Source: Mesostigma viride (taxonomy: Eukaryota; Streptophyta; Mesostigmatophyceae; Mesostigmatales; Mesostigmataceae). Taken from it: 64,000 nt of DNA. Numbering within the stretch: the first letter of the stretch is position 1; each line of letters opens with the position of its first letter. A program made the translations under genes and the position numbers. Of the stretch, positions 57,401-64,000 are shown in pieces. The notes beneath the pieces are model-generated. The model was not told where the DNA came from, ran no database searches, and saw nothing but the letters and a program-made list of their open reading frames with translations. The stretch spans positions 1 through 64,000 of the forward strand of contig RPFO01000901.1 of the NCBI GenBank assembly GCA_009746045.1. Reading direction: 5' to 3'.

Positions 57401-57647
57401 CCGTCGCACTTCTCGGGAGCATCCTCAGGCCAATGGTTTGGCTGAGAGATTGGTGCAGACCGTCAAGCAGGCGCTGCGCAAGTGGAGCCTGCAGGTGCCG
57501 GAGTCGGCCAGGTGGGATCGCGAGTTGGCATGGATTGCCATGGGTTATCGCATGTCTCCCCAAGAGTCTCTCGCTACCTTCTCCCCGTATTTCCTTCTGT
57601 TCGGGCGTAATCCTCTTTTTGTCCATTTACCCAGAGGCCTCAATTGA
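51462..57647 (+). CDS. Gag C-terminus - protease - cytosine-5 DNA methyltransferase - RT - RNase H - integrase polyprotein
   Basis: One frame of 2061 codons. Zinc knuckle CYLCDKDGHLSREC from residue 227 after a Gly-rich stretch; retropepsin VKLDSGAQPLVIS, Asp 506. DNA methyltransferase about 735-1065: motif I LELFAGIGG from 745, motif IV WECQGLS with catalytic Cys 839, motif VI FENVV with Glu 882, motif VIII HRLRAYW from 921, motif X LIGQAMSV from 1046. A hydrophobic segment VWTIILMTALLTSTVLAG lies near 1107. RT has YIDD 1386-1389; RNase H has YTDWSKVGLGAVLAQ, YEGEALAVVW and NADVLSR. Integrase has HHCC from His 1832 and catalytic Asp 1901, Asp 1960, Glu 1995. The frame ends at an insertion-created stop; the gene resumes at 59392. 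Fusion of a C5-methyltransferase between protease and RT is the outstanding feature. The ATG at 51462 is internal to gag; the true start is upstream. Confidence 0.95.
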   Translation: MGTPDLDSIIFDVDPAEQLWQQLRLEYPVEHVKAIAEWNGAFTVAEGEDPAFSLDRLLAFAGKVPDYTQTKACRLWRSAVPLLAIDLPEPPGGEWTLVTLCAAFKRLLRKRAEGEKGISSELAEMRKKMAEMEKAIAVKGGQRLPGAGRGEYVGTQGGGNAGHGGSGGGGQGGSGGVSRGGGGSGYGGRGRGGGRGGGGRPPTSDGTQEAQGVQGALGAPTPSRGKCYLCDKDGHLSRECPSRCTKPHGADTKWHLMNKCPAAGIKTVHFAEMAGKTDSMEAQVAAIKHGEEATAPPNQFATVYREDPFWAPMPGDVEINAAEATKGKQARSPLSFQQAPMLPAGQLPASFSMPLAGVQSAFEHANPAGLEQRRRLAPVYPMPFIVDVPMFSARQVVDTFGQKGVEWLGSVVSEIQLFADGHDVRTLRNSESVTYGRQPVEAAVPVVQAGVVSTSSQQRTSAVPQVPTVVPYPNGEPSIAFQAVGACGDVWSDMVTCPLVGAVKLDSGAQPLVISTDLATMLNLTYENGGLVESPVSVSGWQGPASKPYAMTAVKVNVIFNPLRASSMTTVSAYALVVNKCGYSALLGVDVLARAMVQVDYRAEEASYIPDWDGAGLKRASVPVSCFSSSAGAARLNPSAAAGVVEVSMVEVRAAGSSAWDKHRTVLPQPTASIAKMRTQWSLDAVTSTRQLAMRKRVTEAVVTIPQMASHGLTLVQPGVSEAQGNFSAAILPQAPDFAKGAVVLELFAGIGGGIAGFLAAGGVCRKLIAVEPSHKARQVYFSHCGVLSREYPAQFPPSAWRDPFGECPQDIRAIGEVQVQQLLRRHHAIDLVIAGWECQGLSQAGQGRGLADPRSALFWELLRVVGLLQSRQPHPPAYLFENVVAGDSPHQAVREDWATIVALLGEPIVCDNAGLGGLTHRLRAYWTNVACATGVQAVLGAVARQHPSVSAEVALPSHLVTQKVDSEDRPPYARVNRVGSPMCALPTLVSYQGSTAYRDRGKGLVWDTTTGLLVQPPAEFREASMGFHVGASALPGVLESERWSLIGQAMSVLQVGYVLLASVAVRQSGGASPANPPQQVEARAAKLKRPAATGTSSAWGWRLRQVWTIILMTALLTSTVLAGEPTLHRVIHRAAREAPAVGVTPGVAAFSLFHDDAARAPHLEAHAVAVGDPADTHPWAIGEHLSDAQRSAMLKWLGTARGAFAFTSDELGCFNGGTMRVPLDTDTPLFRRQHRLSQAELDFVAEQCKELEDAGIIRQSSSSYAAAVVVAPKKDAITGAWTGMRMATDLRLLNAHTPVDRYPMPRVDDVLDKISPHVKFVSSLDLRSGFHQIAVAPEDQRKLAFWGGGNLYEWVRMPFGHRNASAVFQRAMDKVLAGLPFAACYIDDVIVFSATFEEHLAHLEQVRLALEEHNMRLHPEKCKFAQRTLSFLGHQIVPGGRTPDAAKVESIAQAAVPTDVSGVRAYLGLAGYYRGYIENFSSKVKPLTELLKKGCVWAWGPAQQRAIETIKQELTSAPILRAPDYALPFVLYTDWSKVGLGAVLAQKDGDGREHVIAYASRSNNPAESRYSSYEGEALAVVWAIKHFRPYLFGRVFTLVTDHQPLQWLMTNTNLTGKLARWAMIIQEYHMTIVHRAGKDHVNADVLSRYAMPTTVDHTGARAMGAEGSSGSVVFVNAAGYAADDEEEAWWRSVEYSVADFGISDDPVRPSPFTPSKAVCAMEEGRSLSFDIDPSLQQLIAVQALLARSSLADCYTADIWLDGRVLEQVQGAVLTPTPVDWTPAQKATELNRVQHRAATYGWEDGVLYKLLGKRRVVVPPPDKRVAIVQAYHERYGHLGGNRTLSLVRTSYWWNNMRHTVAQVVASCVPCARTKANFSADHGAKELMSLPIKGLFYRWHVDLCGPFQESPDGNLYVMVCVESFSKWVELIPIADKHAATTAKHFADIITRFGAPAEVVTDQGGEFRGEFQELLDGCLIDHRRTSREHPQANGLAERLVQTVKQALRKWSLQVPESARWDRELAWIAMGYRMSPQESLATFSPYFLLFGRNPLFVHLPRGLN
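53660..54660 (+). other. Cytosine-5 DNA methyltransferase domain within element C pol
   Basis: Transfers a methyl group from S-adenosylmethionine to C5 of cytosine in DNA. Order and spacing of motifs I, IV, VI, VIII, IX-like (LPTLVSYQG...AEFREASMGF) and X are those of the C5-methyltransferase family, so the fold looks complete. The catalytic Cys is present, but motif IV reads Glu-Cys-Gln where Pro-Cys-Gln is nearly universal. No stop or frameshift occurs in it, unlike the neighbouring elements. Related retroelement-borne methyltransferases are known from other algae and dinoflagellates (recalled, not checked). It may methylate the element's own cDNA or genomic copies; that is inference. Confidence 0.93.
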
Positions 57648-59391
57648 GGCCTTTTGGCTCAATTGAGGCCTTTTTCACCAAGGTCACATGGGGACGGTAA
57701 TTTTGGCGGGAAGGACCGGTCCTATGGGTCGTCCGGCCCCAGTGGCGCGAATCTGGTATATGTGCTGAGCGTCCTGACCCGTTGGGGTCGACAGGGGTCG
57801 ACGGTTACTGAAAGATATGTGAGGTGGAAAAGTACCTATTTTGGCCACTTTCGTGCAACCGGACGACGAATTTTCACGAATGCACGACCATGGCGGCCTC
57901 GAGTAAAATAGACCTTCTGGCCACGTTCGTGCATCATTTCGACCAGTAAGGAGCTCGTTGGGTAGATAATTTATCCGTGAAGCTAGCCCGATCGCTAAAT
58001 GGGTCAGAAGTCAATTTCTAAATTCGTGGGGTCGTTATTTGTGTGCTGAATGCCAGGTTAGTGAAATTCAGCTGGGGCGTAATTGGCGTTGATAGTGCGC
58101 CTGCCAGCAGGCCGGTGCTTCGATATGCTGGGAAGAGACTAGCGGAACGGCGGGGGGGATGTTGGGGCAGCCGTGACTAAAGGGGCACTGGCTATTTTCG
58201 AGCCTTTTGGCGTGGATCCGTAGGTAGAGGAAGGGGTGTTTTTAGCTAGGAAAAACTGGGATGCGGACAATAAACGCGCGCGCGCCCCCAGCTATGGGAG
58301 CGCCATTATGCGAACAGCGCTGGTGAGGCCGCTGCAGCCGCTTTCATACGTCAATGGACGACGCATGGAGCGTCTGTCCGGCCAGATTTGCGGGCTGCAT
58401 CGCTTCCGGACAACTTGAAAACGCCGAGCTTGAACAGCTTTTCTAATGCAGCCACGTTCAGCGCCAGCGCATATGCGTGCCTAGTGATCCCGGGTGTGAG
58501 GGGTGTGAAAGGTAAGTGCGTCCTGGTGGTAGTAAGGTAATGGCATCGATTTGCTTGTGATATCGTCAGTTTTTAGCTGCCTATCGGCGCCTAGTGCCGA
58601 TGTGACGTAAGGCAGGTTACAGTACTTCGTGCAGTGCTCTGCGGCTGGCCCCCGCCTTATAGACGTGTTTGCTTTCCATAAGAAGCATGGCAGTTCCTGC
58701 CATGCTGGCCATGTCTCAGGCAACCCTTGCAAAGCCCGAAATCAAGCTAAGAGGTCTAGTAGGCTGTGCAAATGTTGTCCAGTTATGCTTGTATATCTTG
58801 CCATGTGCTGTTCATCTGCTGCCGCGGCAGCAAACCCCTGTCATAATATACCGTAACAACCTGGATATTGAGGCTATGTGAGTGAAGCTACGCGCTTGGA
58901 AGGTCACACCTATCATTATAATGCATGATCCTTGTGCGTGTTTGTAATAGAGGCTTTGGATTCCTCATGGTTACGTGCAATACCCGTGGCAGGCTATTGC
59001 TGCCTGCAGTGCTGCGCGACAGCCCCGGCCGTGCAAGTGTGTGTGAGGGGTCCCTTGGGGAGCATGCCATGTCATGCCATGCTTACCATGTCGTGGGGGA
59101 ACCTCGTAAGGTCCAAAAGACACGTTACATGCAGATGGAACTGAGTACTGACGCCTTTTGGTCGCTTGTATCTATGGTCATGTTGTGTTGATGGTGCCGT
59201 CGCAGCGACAACCTGTTTTATTAAATCATAATTAAATATGTATGGGCTATATGACTGATGTTAAGTGCTGGGAACCCCAAAACAATCATCATAATGCATG
59301 GCCTTCACTCATATTTGGAATAAAGTTTGTTGGCTCATTGTAATGACATGCAACACCCAATTTATGAAAAGGCCTCAATTGAGGCCTTTTT
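57638..59391. mobile_element. 1.75 kb non-coding insertion with palindromic ends in the integrase
   Basis: Interrupts element C pol between LFVHLPR and VDRHFAYGG. Both ends carry the palindrome GGCCTCAATTGAGGCC followed by a T run (57638-57655 with a second partial copy to 57677, and 59371-59391). CCAG lies on both sides (57633-57636 and 59392-59395) as a possible 4-bp target duplication. The interior has no recognisable gene. The family is unknown; a non-autonomous DNA element is the simplest reading. Confidence 0.72.
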
Positions 59392-60020
59392 CCAGGTAGA
59401 TAGACATTTTGCCTACGGAGGCACAGGTTGCGCACGTCCCGAACCCATGGCCTTCGACAACGCTCAGCAATTTTTGGTTGAGGTGCTGGCCAGGGCAGAG
59501 ACTTTTAAGAAGGTCATGCCCATCGCGATGAACAACTTGTTCATTGCTCAGCACAGGGACTCCCTGCGTTACGCTCAGCGGCGGGGGGGCGCATACATGG
59601 CTCGCCAGCTGCGGTTTAGGCCAGGGCAGTATGTTTTCCTGCGCACTCAGCTGAAGCACACTTTGGATGTGGAGGCGGGGCCCACCATTTTGCGCATTGT
59701 GGCTATCAAACCATCGGGAGTGGCAATTTTGGAGGGCGCCGACGGGAGCCGTACAACTGACAACCTCAGCAATCTCAGTCCCTGCTCGCTGCCCAATTTG
59801 GTCCACGACCTCCAACCGCACACGTCTCGCCGAGTCAAGGACGCCCAGTGTCAGGTTTGTCACCGGGTCGATCAGGCGGAGTCCATGTTATTGTGTGATC
59901 AGTGTAGCTGTGGTTGGCACATGCAGTGCTTGCAGCCAGTGGTCACCAGCATTCCGGAGGGGGATTGATTTTGTCCAGTGTGCACCGCTGCGCAGTTTAC
60001 CTCCCGCAGCTTGACTGCGG
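59392..60020 (+). pseudogene. Element C integrase C-terminus with PHD finger
   Basis: Continues pol: VDRHFAYGGTGCARPEPMAF, then a helical stretch and QLRFRPGQYVFLRTQLKHTL, GPTILRIVAIKPSGVAIL, which fits the beta-rich integrase C-terminal region. It ends with a PHD finger: CQVCHRVDQ, LLCDQCSCGWHMQCLQP, then a TGA at 59966-59968 exactly where the conserved Trp should be, followed in the same frame by FCPVC. All eight C4HC3 ligands are present if the TGA is read through. PHD fingers bind histone H3 tails, so this could target integration as chromodomains do in other Ty3 elements (inference). Confidence 0.82.
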
Positions 60021-60076
60021 TCACCGCTGCCCTTGTCTTGGTACGATCGCTGTCTTCGTGATGGGGCCGGTCGCCA

Positions 60077-60089
60077 GCGAGGGGGGGAA
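60077..60089 (+). other. Possible polypurine tract of element C
   Basis: GCGAGGGGGGGAA lies just upstream of the first copy of the 143-bp segment (60090-60232) that precedes the right LTR. It would mark the LTR start at about 60090 if that segment belongs to the LTR. Confidence 0.45.
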
Positions 60090-60232
60090 TCATGGGACAG
60101 GTCCTCGCCCACCCCACAGGGCATGCAGTTAAGGCAGGCACGTCAGCTCAGCTCATTTGGGTTTTACCAAATTAAGCTGAGTGGCCAGCCGCCATGGTGG
60201 CGCCGGAGATTGTGGCACGCAGACGCGACAGC

Positions 60233-61632
60233 TGTCACGGACGCGAGCTATGTCATCCGGGCGCCCACTATGCACAAGACCGGTGACGTGCGCAAGGAAT
60301 TTGTTTTCTACTACGCATTTTCGACAAAGGCTAGTGACCGGGGGGGGACACTAGCACTTGCAGCATAAGAGCGGACGAAAGTGTACGTGCACGCGCACCG
60401 GGCCAGGCACAGCTGGGCGCGCAGCACTGACTTGAGCGGACGGCAGCACAAGTGCGCAGCGTCGAGAGGATCATACGCGTGTTAGTGGACAGCTGGAGCT
60501 GAAGCTGGACTGCTGGACTTCAACAGCGCCGAGGCTATTGACAGGCCAGGTGTCTTTGTGGTGTAGAATAGCGGGTCAACGTTATATGAGGACTGGACCG
60601 AAAATGGAAAAGGACAATTTGCGGTGCGGAGCCAGATCGCTGGAATGAATGCGAAATCGTTGGCAGCCATACAAAGGGATTTCTTCTAGAAAGGTACGAT
60701 TAGACGCAATGTTTGCTGGGCCACTCACACGCAAGGTGTGAGCGTGCAGATTGTCTGAAGGATATTATGCTTCGACCTTGGTGGACGTGACTCAATGCCG
60801 GACATTCCCAGGGACAGAAATGCCGCAGCCTCTAGGAGATGAGATCGGCAACAGGGTAGCAATTTAGATTTGTCGGGACGCCTTCCTGCTTTTGTTGGCA
60901 TGTGTGGTAGAAAGCCAGGACGGCAACTGGAATGCGGTTTCTATTTGCATGGTTCAGGCAGCAAGATAGTTTTGGCATTGCTGGCTGGACTGACAAGTGT
61001 GGCGTGTGTCATGCGTGTGGCATGACGAATGGTTTGGTTCATAGTCGAAGAGGACTCTCACGCAGCGTGTAGTCTCTTCGAGTCTCTCGTTAGTGGCCTT
61101 CGTGTTTCTCCCTTTCCTTGGGAGCAAGGCGGCCCGGTAGCATGTCATGGAGCGCTGCCTAACTGCGGGCTCGTGAGCATGGAGTGCATCGATATTGAGA
61201 CTATCAACGTGTTGTAATTGTATTAACTTTCTCAATAAATTCCGCATGTGCGGCTTCATCATCAGACTGTGCAAAGTGTGTGTTGTGAAAGCATTGTTCT
61301 ATAGCAGGGGAGGCAAAAGCATCCTCTTGCACCATCATATTGTCGCAATTAGAGTAGTTGGAGCGTCTAGCTAACGCCCCAGCAAGGATATTCAAACGCG
61401 GCACGCGACGGTACACAAGGGGATCAATAAGGTGGTCATCAGGCACGAGGGACAGTTCCTTGTCCTCGGCTGAGAGCCCTCTTTTCATTCATCATGGGAC
61501 AGGTCCTCGCCCACCCCACAGGGCATGCAGTTAAGGCAGGCACGTCAGCTCAGCTCATTTGGGTCTTACCAAATTAAGCTGAGTGGCCAGCCGCCATGGT
61601 GGCGCCGGAGATTGTGGCACGCAGACGCGACA
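60233..61632 (+). repeat. 3' LTR of element C with 143-bp tail
   Basis: 60233-61489 matches the 5' LTR; 61490-61632 repeats 60090-60232 (TCATGGGACAGGTCCTCGCC to GCAGACGCGACA) almost exactly. The outer end GCGACA directly abuts the CTGG target duplication, so it was the end used by integrase. Confidence 0.85.
61204..61488 (-). CDS. Antisense ORF inside the element C LTR
   Basis: A 94-codon frame with an ATG at the very edge of the LTR (MKRGLSAEDKELSLVPDDHL), containing YRRVPRLNILAGALARRSNY and DAFASPAIEQCFHNTHFAQS. It is present unchanged apart from one residue in the 5' LTR (49681-49965). Its composition is protein-like, but I recognise no family, and it may be a remnant of a captured gene or chance. 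Confidence 0.35.
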   Translation of the reverse strand: MKRGLSAEDKELSLVPDDHLIDPLVYRRVPRLNILAGALARRSNYSNCDNMMVQEDAFASPAIEQCFHNTHFAQSDDEAAHAEFIEKVNTITTR

Positions 61633-61636
61633 CTGG

Positions 61637-62369
61637 TCATTACCGCTACTTGGAATGCATCCACTATCAGCAGTAATCACTGATGTGTGTGATATGCCAC
61701 CTGTGTACCAGCGTTCGGCAAACTGCCCTTGTGACGAATGTCAGTGAAATTCAGGTCCGCCCAAAAGTTCCGTCAGCAAATTCAGCGGACTTGGCGCGCA
61801 AGTACAACTGAGATCCGCGGCGTCAGTACCAGAGGACGCGACAGCTGTTGCGTTTGCGTGCCATATCATCCTGGACTGGTCATTACCGCTACTTGGAATG
61901 CATCCACTATCAGCAGTAATCATGTGTGTGATATGCCACCTCCCCCCCCAGTTAGGTTCAAGAGTGCCGGAACCTTTTTGCCCACTGAGGCAAATCGGTC
62001 GGTCACACTATTTTGCCCGGTCAAGAACCACTTCCGAGCACCCAAGTTAATTCGGGCAAAATAGTGTGACGGACCGATTTGCCTCAGTGGGCAAAAGGTT
62101 CCGGCACTGTTTAACCTAACTCCCCCACTCTTTAGCTCACAACAACTTGAGAGCAAAAAGTGAAAGAAAGGCATCTCACACAAAAGAAGGAAGCCCAAAG
62201 AGGGCTTGCATTCCAGGCAGCAGCAAAAAAAAATAAAAAAAAATTCCAGCTGCTCAAAGATGATTTGCCAGGATCAGCATGCAACAACCTTAACATGCGT
62301 GCAATAACCCCTTCAATGGCTTTTTTACAGGGAAAAGCCTAACCTCTTCAGATGCTTTTGAAGGCTAAG
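61637..62369. repeat. Dispersed repeat, copy 1
   Basis: Shares with 63246-63812 the blocks CTGTGTACCAGCGTT, GAAATTCAGGTCCGCCCAAA, TTTGCGTGCCATATCATCC and the final GATGCTTTTGAAGG. It also contains its own internal duplication of GGTCATTACCGCTACTTGG (61635 and 61879). Non-coding. It is interrupted by a fold-back element at 61950-62121. Confidence 0.8.
61950..62121. mobile_element. 172-bp fold-back MITE
   Basis: Terminal inverted repeats AGTTAGGTT/AACCTAACT continue into near-perfect ~55-bp arms (GTGCCGGAACC...CACACTATTTTGCCCG and complement) around a ~33-bp loop. The uninterrupted counterpart at 63558-63570 (CCTTCCCCCACACTC) lacks it. Confidence 0.88.
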
Positions 62370-63245
62370 CAATAACCTCTTCCTTGTGCTTCCCCGGGTG
62401 AAGCAGGAGGAACCCCCAGGCTGGCCGGCCTGAACCCATCATGGGTTGTTCGTCCGTTTGTACATGAGAATGAAAGGTGCGGTCCTTTACGGCACCGCCA
62501 CCTTCATGACAGGCAATCCGGCCCAATCAGCCGATTCTTGAGACCATGCTTTATCATCAAAGTAGCCAAAAGACCTTTCGATTCCAATGAGATACATGAC
62601 GAATTACAAAGAGTGTCGAGTTGTAATGTTGTAGTTATAAGAGCAGCTGTGAGGCCCCTTGGGTGACGCCACTGCAGGTCCCTTGTGGCGGCAGTGTGCG
62701 TGTGTTCCCGACCTAGTTCCTACTGGCACGCATCATTGCCAACGACGACCAGGTTTGCCCGAAGGCCCTGTCCCTTGTCTCGTTCTCAGTCTTACACACA
62801 TTCTTAACAAAACCAGTACATTGTCGTATCCGTCAGTCCATCCTCATGGCAACTGACTGCATGCAACCGCTCACGGGGGCTGCTCCGGGCTGCTCGGGCT
62901 ACAGTATTTCACCCCATGAAGACAACAAACCAGTTGTGAGGGAGAGAAACGGACGAACAACGACCGCCATGGTTCGTTGCTCATCCTTCTATACTGCTCA
63001 AAGCTCAAGCCTGGCGGCTGGCGCAGTGGCACCACTAGCACCACTTTTGACATCAGCCAATCATAACATTGTCTAATTCCCGACAAGCTAAACTTCCAGC
63101 TTTAACTGTCAAGCGGACACAAATATACAAGGGCAAATCTATCGGCCATGCCAGGCACCACCTGGGGCTTCCTTGCATTTGTGTCTGGTGTCCCACGTTG
63201 ACATCCTGAAATCGCACAGCTGCTCAGCCCCTCGCCAGCTTGCTG
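62370..63245. other. Sequence between the two dispersed repeat copies
   Basis: No gene recognised on either strand. Short frames have no motif. If the flanking repeats were LTRs, this would be the interior of a small TRIM-like element, but no primer-binding or polypurine site is evident. Confidence 0.45.
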
Positions 63246-63812
63246 TGTACCAGCGTTTGGCAAACTGCCCTTGTGACGAATGTCAGTGAAATTCAGGTCC
63301 GCCCAAAAGTTCCGTCAGCAAATTCAGCGGACTTGGCGCGTAAGTACAACTGAGATCCGCGGCGTCAGTACCGGGCCGCGGTATAGCAACCCGTACAAGG
63401 CTGCGGACGTCAGAATTACGCCAAAATCTGAATTGCGGACGTGATAAATCACGGACGCAACAGCTGTCGCGTTTGCGTGCCATATCATCCTGGACTGGTC
63501 ATTACCGCTACTTGGAATGCATCCACTATCAGCAGTAATCATGTGTGTGATCTGCCACCTTCCCCCACACTCTTTAGTTAGCTCACAACAACTTGAGAGC
63601 AAAAAGTGAAAGAAAGGCATCTCACACAAAAGAAGGAAGCCCAAAGAGGGCTTGCATTCCAGGCATGCAGCAGCAAAAAAAAATTAAAAAAAATTCCAGC
63701 TGCTCAAAGATGATTTGCCAGGATCAGCATGCAACAACCTTAACATGCATGCAATAACCCCTTCAATGGCTTTTTTACAGGGAAAAGCCTAACCTCTTCA
63801 GATGCTTTTGAA
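63246..63812. repeat. Dispersed repeat, copy 2
   Basis: Same orientation as copy 1. It differs by an extra ~75 bp (GGGCCGCGGTATAGCAACCC to GATAAATCACGG) in place of AGAGGACGCGAC, and by absence of the MITE. It is followed at 63813 by TCTATAAATAC, a TATA-like box. Confidence 0.8.
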
Positions 63813-64000
63813 GGTCTATAAATACAAATGCTAGATCCTGGGCGAGGGTAGTCGGGTACCTAAGTGGATTCCCTCCTTACACGACACCCTGGTCTTGATA
63901 TAAAACAGCAAGAAAAATGAGGGCAAGGTTGTGTAGCCCCATATTGTCACATGGAGTGCGCCACACGAGGGTGGAGCCAAACTGGAAACAGGCTCTTAAT
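63813..64000. other. Unassigned right edge
   Basis: A TATA-like sequence CTATAAATAC at 63814-63823 follows the repeat. The remaining bases show no recognisable feature before the window ends. Confidence 0.4.

Larger units (their letters stand above)
48719..61632 (+). mobile_element. Ty3/gypsy retrotransposon C encoding a DNA methyltransferase and PHD finger
   Basis: Flanked by CTGG on both sides (48715-48718 and 61633-61636). The empty site CATCCTGGACTGGTCATTAC exists twice elsewhere in the window (near 61866 and 63486), which fixes the ends as TGTCACGG...GCGACA. Long terminal repeats share about 1.25 kb (48719-49966 and 60233-61489). A 143-bp segment occurs both just before and at the end of the right LTR but not in the left one. 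Genes on the + strand are gag, then one long pol frame with zinc knuckle, protease, cytosine-5 methyltransferase, RT, RNase H and integrase, and after a 1.75 kb insert the integrase C-terminus and PHD finger. Confidence 0.92.

Noticed and set aside
56742-57626. 294-codon - strand frame opposite the element C integrase
   Set aside because: Shadow of the well-supported + strand integrase domain.

Overview
This window is nuclear DNA from a eukaryote, most likely a chlorophyte green alga of the Chlamydomonadales/Volvocales type. That placement is an inference. It rests on an intron-rich, GC-rich host gene with a TGTAA polyadenylation-type signal, a DIRS/PAT-like tyrosine-recombinase retroelement of the TOC1/Kangaroo kind, and very large simple-sequence minisatellites. 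No bacterial gene organisation is present. The only host gene recognised is the 3' part of glucose-6-phosphate isomerase (PGI), with four in-phase exons between 6210 and 17753 on the + strand.

Layout. 1-6118: purine-only GGGA/GCGA minisatellite inside (or upstream within) the PGI gene. 6210-6368: PGI exon carrying the family signature, followed by seven further tandem copies of its 3' end with the splice donor. 7755-14741: DIRS/PAT element with split direct repeats (A1...B1-A2-B2) in the next intron, its A2 interrupted by a smaller element (12830-14506) that also has split repeats. 15635-17753: last three PGI exons, with an 18-copy 42-bp minisatellite between two of them. 18138-33147: two nested Ty3/gypsy chromoviruses on the - strand. 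Element A (3' LTR 18138-18728, interior to 20678, then 31453-33147) was invaded by element B (20679-31452, LTRs about 99.6% identical, TSD TTTTC). 33148-47050: a hAT DNA transposon with ~0.5 kb TIRs and a 704-codon BED/DUF659/hATC transposase, split by a Ty1/copia element (36794-45353, LTRs identical by eye, TSD CCCTG). 48719-61632: a Ty3/gypsy element C (TSD CTGG). 61633-64000: duplicated non-coding repeats and a fold-back MITE.

The most interesting system is element C. Its uninterrupted 2061-codon reading frame runs zinc knuckle - retropepsin - complete cytosine-5 DNA methyltransferase - reverse transcriptase - RNase H - integrase. Beyond a 1.75 kb insertion, the same gene continues into a PHD finger. 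This retrotransposon therefore carries both a DNA-methylating enzyme and a predicted chromatin reader. Other unusual points: a copia-type element whose retropepsin lies after integrase instead of before it; a chromovirus that encodes a separate RNase H1 N-terminal (hybrid-binding/Cauli_VI) protein ahead of gag; and a conserved extra ORF downstream of pol shared by both nested chromoviruses.

Caveat: almost every transposon ORF except the element C pol and most of the hAT gene carries single-base frameshifts, even where the LTRs are nearly identical. This could be true decay, or residual indel error of a long-read assembly. All family assignments were made by eye from motifs, with no database search.
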